A stretch of 36,256 nt of DNA. It comes from an uncultured Chthoniobacterales bacterium (GTDB lineage: Bacteria; Verrucomicrobiota; Verrucomicrobiia; Chthoniobacterales; UBA10450). The notes below the pieces were generated by a model that was not told where the DNA came from, did no database searches, and saw only the letters and a list, made by a program, of their open reading frames with translations. Positions within the stretch are counted from its first letter, which is position 1. Each line of letters starts with the position of its first letter. A program made the translations under genes and the position numbers. Location: assembly GCA_902805675.1 (NCBI GenBank), contig CADCTA010000048.1, forward strand, positions 1 to 36,256. Reading direction: 5' to 3'. This document shows positions 34,358-36,256 of the stretch, one piece after another.

Positions 34358-35117
34358 CGCGGCAACACGCAGCAGCGCGATGTCCGTCGCGGAGATCGAC
34401 ACCATGCGGTCGGTTGAGGACGATCTTTGGTGGTACCGCGGTTTGCGACGCCACGTGGTCCAATCGATCGCGGCGCCGCACCCTGCGTTTAAGTTGCTCG
34501 ATGCGGGCTGCGGCACCGGCGGAATGCTCGCGCATGTCCGCGCTGCGTTTCCGCAGGCGACGCTCACCGCGATGGATTTTGGCGAGCGCGCGCTCGAGCT
34601 CACCGGGCAACGAGGTCTCGATGCCCAACTCGTGCAAGGCAGCACCGATGCGCTGCCGTTCGGCGACGCCGAGTTCGATGTGGTGCTGTCGCTCGATGTG
34701 ATCGTGCTCCACGGCATAGACGACGCGAAGGCGATCCGCGAAATGCATCGCGTGCTCCGGCCGGGCGGACAATTGATCATGAACGTCGCCGCGTTCGATT
34801 TCCTTCGTGGCAGTCACGACGCCGCGACAAATATGGCGCGGCGCTACACGCGGCCGAAGCTGGCACATCTCATGGCGAAAGCAGGTCTGCGCGTCGAGCG
34901 AATGACGTACTGGAACATGAGCCTCACGCCTGCTGTCGCTGCTGTGCGCTGGGCGAGCCGCGCGAAGGCGCAGCAACCGGATGTGCGCTCCGACCTGAAG
35001 CCAATGTGGCCGCCGCTGAACGCAGCGCTTGCCGCCATCGCGCACACGGAGCTTGCGGTCAGCCGCAGCATCTCGCTGCCGTTCGGCACATCATTGTTTA
35101 CCGTCGCACGGAAATGA
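34350..35117 (+). CDS. Class I SAM-dependent methyltransferase
   Basis: A 255-residue methyltransferase with the SAM-binding motif I LLDAGCGTGG (49-58), an acidic residue after strand 2 (LTAMDFGERALEL), DALPFGDAEFDVVLSLDVI (motif II/III region) and LRPGGQLIMNVAAFDFLRG. The N-terminal DDLWWYRGLRRHVVQ is typical of the Methyltransf_11 type found in surface-glycan clusters. The ATG (34350) is inside the aminotransferase gene (8 bp overlap), and its own TGA overlaps the next ATG (ATGA). By context it may N- or O-methylate the amino sugar or a lipid-linked intermediate. The target is inference; the fold assignment is secure. Confidence 0.93.
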   Translation: MADAATRSSAMSVAEIDTMRSVEDDLWWYRGLRRHVVQSIAAPHPAFKLLDAGCGTGGMLAHVRAAFPQATLTAMDFGERALELTGQRGLDAQLVQGSTDALPFGDAEFDVVLSLDVIVLHGIDDAKAIREMHRVLRPGGQLIMNVAAFDFLRGSHDAATNMARRYTRPKLAHLMAKAGLRVERMTYWNMSLTPAVAAVRWASRAKAQQPDVRSDLKPMWPPLNAALAAIAHTELAVSRSISLPFGTSLFTVARK

Positions 35118-36091
35118 ACGTGAACCGCCCCGCGCTCAGCATCGTGGTGCCGCTGTATAATTCAGCCTCGACGCTGCCGATGTTGATCGAAGGCCTCACG
35201 TCCATCCCGGTGGATGGCGGGCTCGAGATCGTGCTCGTGAATGACGGCAGCCGCGACGCTACCGAAGCCACGGCGTTGAAGCTGATCGAAAGCACCCGCG
35301 TGCCGATCACTTTCATCTGCCACTCGCGCAACTTCGGCGAGCACAACGCCGTCCTCGCGGGGCTCCGCGCGACGACGGGAGAGTTCGTCATCACGATGGA
35401 TGACGACATGCAGAATCCGCCGTCCGAAGTGCCGAAGCTGCTCGAGGTGGCGCAACGCGAAAACCGCGACGTCGTCTACACGAACTACGACCAGAAGAAG
35501 CACGCCGCCTGGCGGAACTGGGGCAGCTGGCTCACGAACGTGTTTGCCGATTGGAGCATCGACAAACCGAAAGGGCTCTACCTTTCCAGCTTCCGCTGCA
35601 TGTCGCGGCTCGTGGTCGACGAGATCGCGAAATCGAACAACCCCTACCCGTACATCGACGCGCTCATTTTTCAGGTGACGCAGAACGTCGGCGTCGTGAC
35701 GGTGCGCCACGATGAACGCCCGAGCGGCGAGAGTGGATACACGTTGCGCGCGCTGCTCCGGCTCTGGATGAGCATGTTGATCAACGCATCGGTCATGCCG
35801 CTCCGCATCGCAACGCTCGCGGGCATCGCGATCAGCGCGCTTGGATTCTTCTCTTTCATCGGCGTGCTCATCAATCACTACATCAAGGACGAGCCGCTCG
35901 GCTGGGCATCGCTCATGGCCGCGCTCCTCATCTTCTCCGGCACGCAACTCCTGCTGCTCGGCATCGTGGGCGAATACATCGGCAGGATTTATCTGCGCGT
36001 CTCCGAGAAGCCGCAAAGCGTGGTGCGTTACCGCACATCGAACTCCGCCGCGCTTGCTAGCGGCGCCCGCGTCCCCAGCCGGTCATCCTGA
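35114..36091 (+). CDS. Polyprenyl-phosphate glycosyltransferase (ArnC/GtrB-like GT2)
   Basis: A 325-residue GT2 enzyme with an N-terminal catalytic domain (LSIVVPLYNSASTL, LVNDGSRD at 41-48, MDDDMQNPP with D96-D98) and two C-terminal membrane helices (about 245-270 and 280-300). FADWSIDKPKGLYLSSFRCMS (145-165) is strikingly ArnC-like, as are the RNWGSWLTN and DDDMQ segments. Such enzymes load a sugar from a nucleotide donor onto undecaprenyl phosphate, producing the donor for GT-C transferases. It overlaps the methyltransferase gene as ATGA. The last three codons and the stop (CGG TCA TCC TGA) come from the left arm of a dispersed inverted repeat, so the original C-terminus may have been altered. 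Confidence 0.93.
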   Translation: MNVNRPALSIVVPLYNSASTLPMLIEGLTSIPVDGGLEIVLVNDGSRDATEATALKLIESTRVPITFICHSRNFGEHNAVLAGLRATTGEFVITMDDDMQNPPSEVPKLLEVAQRENRDVVYTNYDQKKHAAWRNWGSWLTNVFADWSIDKPKGLYLSSFRCMSRLVVDEIAKSNNPYPYIDALIFQVTQNVGVVTVRHDERPSGESGYTLRALLRLWMSMLINASVMPLRIATLAGIAISALGFFSFIGVLINHYIKDEPLGWASLMAALLIFSGTQLLLLGIVGEYIGRIYLRVSEKPQSVVRYRTSNSAALASGARVPSRSS

Positions 36092-36252
36092 GGCTGGCGA
36101 AGCGCGCCGAAGGACCTCACGCAGGCGGGCTGGGCGTCTGCACGCGATAGAAGAACGCCAGCACCCCGGGCGCGGCTCTCAGTTCATCGGAGTGCAGCGC
36201 CCCCGGTGCAGCGCGAGGTCCTTCGTCGTCCTGCGGCGACTCAGGATGACCG
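36079..36252. repeat. Family B inverted repeat, copy 2 (overlaps the 3' end of the last glycosyltransferase gene)
   Basis: The left arm CCGGTCATCCTGAG (from 36079) and right arm CTCAGGATGACCG (to 36252) are inverted repeats, with inner CGAAGGACCTC and GAGGTCCTTCG also paired, as in the copy at 25260-25419. The centre differs from that copy. The first 13 bp are coding and provide the stop codon of the upstream gene. The window ends 4 bp after the element, and nothing else is seen downstream of 36091. Confidence 0.85.
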
Positions 36253-36256
36253 TACG

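Noticed and set aside
35114..36091. Calling the last operon an arn (aminoarabinose) pathway
   Set aside because: The GT2 is ArnC-like and a DegT enzyme is present, but there is no ArnA-type formyltransferase/decarboxylase and no ArnD. The SDR lacks ArnA motifs and a methyltransferase is included, so the sugar is probably different.

Overview
This is a high-GC bacterial chromosomal window with 32 protein-coding genes that I can support, almost no spare intergenic space, and no RNA gene, CRISPR array or insertion sequence that I can recognise. I lean towards Verrucomicrobiota (Chthoniobacterales/Spartobacteria-like). The reasons are a long SecA of about 1007 residues with an insert in the motor and a C-terminal zinc knuckle, a stand-alone exosortase/EpsI pair, and several dispersed inverted-repeat families of a type I associate with that phylum. 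This is inference from family features, not a database result.

Layout. (1) 1-11,360 is an exopolysaccharide/surface-glycan region: a partial GT2 rhamnosyl/galactofuranosyltransferase-like gene, an O-antigen ligase/polymerase-like protein, a GT4 glycosyltransferase, two unrecognised proteins in an ATGA overlap, EpsI plus exosortase, two GT-C type integral-membrane glycosyltransferases, a WecG/TagA/CpsF transferase and a secreted GH113-like hydrolase. The genes alternate strands and several pairs overlap tail to tail. (2) 11,480-17,070 is mostly housekeeping or unknown: mutL, an A-type Fe-S carrier, two membrane-anchored unknowns and a HIT hydrolase. (3) 17,065-22,115 mixes a GT39 transferase with a tryptophan/3-hydroxyanthranilate catabolism block: kynurenine formamidase (kynB) faces a 2-aminomuconate-semialdehyde dehydrogenase-like gene, which is followed by DUF2277, a RidA-family 2-aminomuconate deaminase candidate and a VOC protein. 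(4) 22,140-26,633 carries secA, a canonical ridA and pyrE. (5) 26,637-36,091 is a second glycan locus: two related GT-C membrane proteins flank a GT4 enzyme with a helical N-terminal extension, then comes a tight four-gene operon (SDR epimerase/dehydratase lacking the catalytic Tyr, DegT/StrS aminotransferase, SAM methyltransferase, ArnC/GtrB-like polyprenyl-phosphate glycosyltransferase).

How they fit together. Locus 5 looks like a pathway that makes an amino- and possibly methyl-modified sugar, loads it on a polyprenyl phosphate, and hands it to lumenal GT-C transferases. Locus 1 looks like synthesis of a polymer on a lipid carrier plus the exosortase machinery normally used to attach PEP-CTERM proteins to such surface material; no PEP-CTERM substrate lies in the window. 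Locus 3 covers the formamidase and the late aminomuconate steps of kynurenine degradation; the middle enzymes would have to be elsewhere.

Nearly every intergenic gap above 100 bp holds an inverted repeat (four families, eight elements). One supplies the start codon of the aldehyde dehydrogenase and another supplies the stop codon of the last glycosyltransferase.
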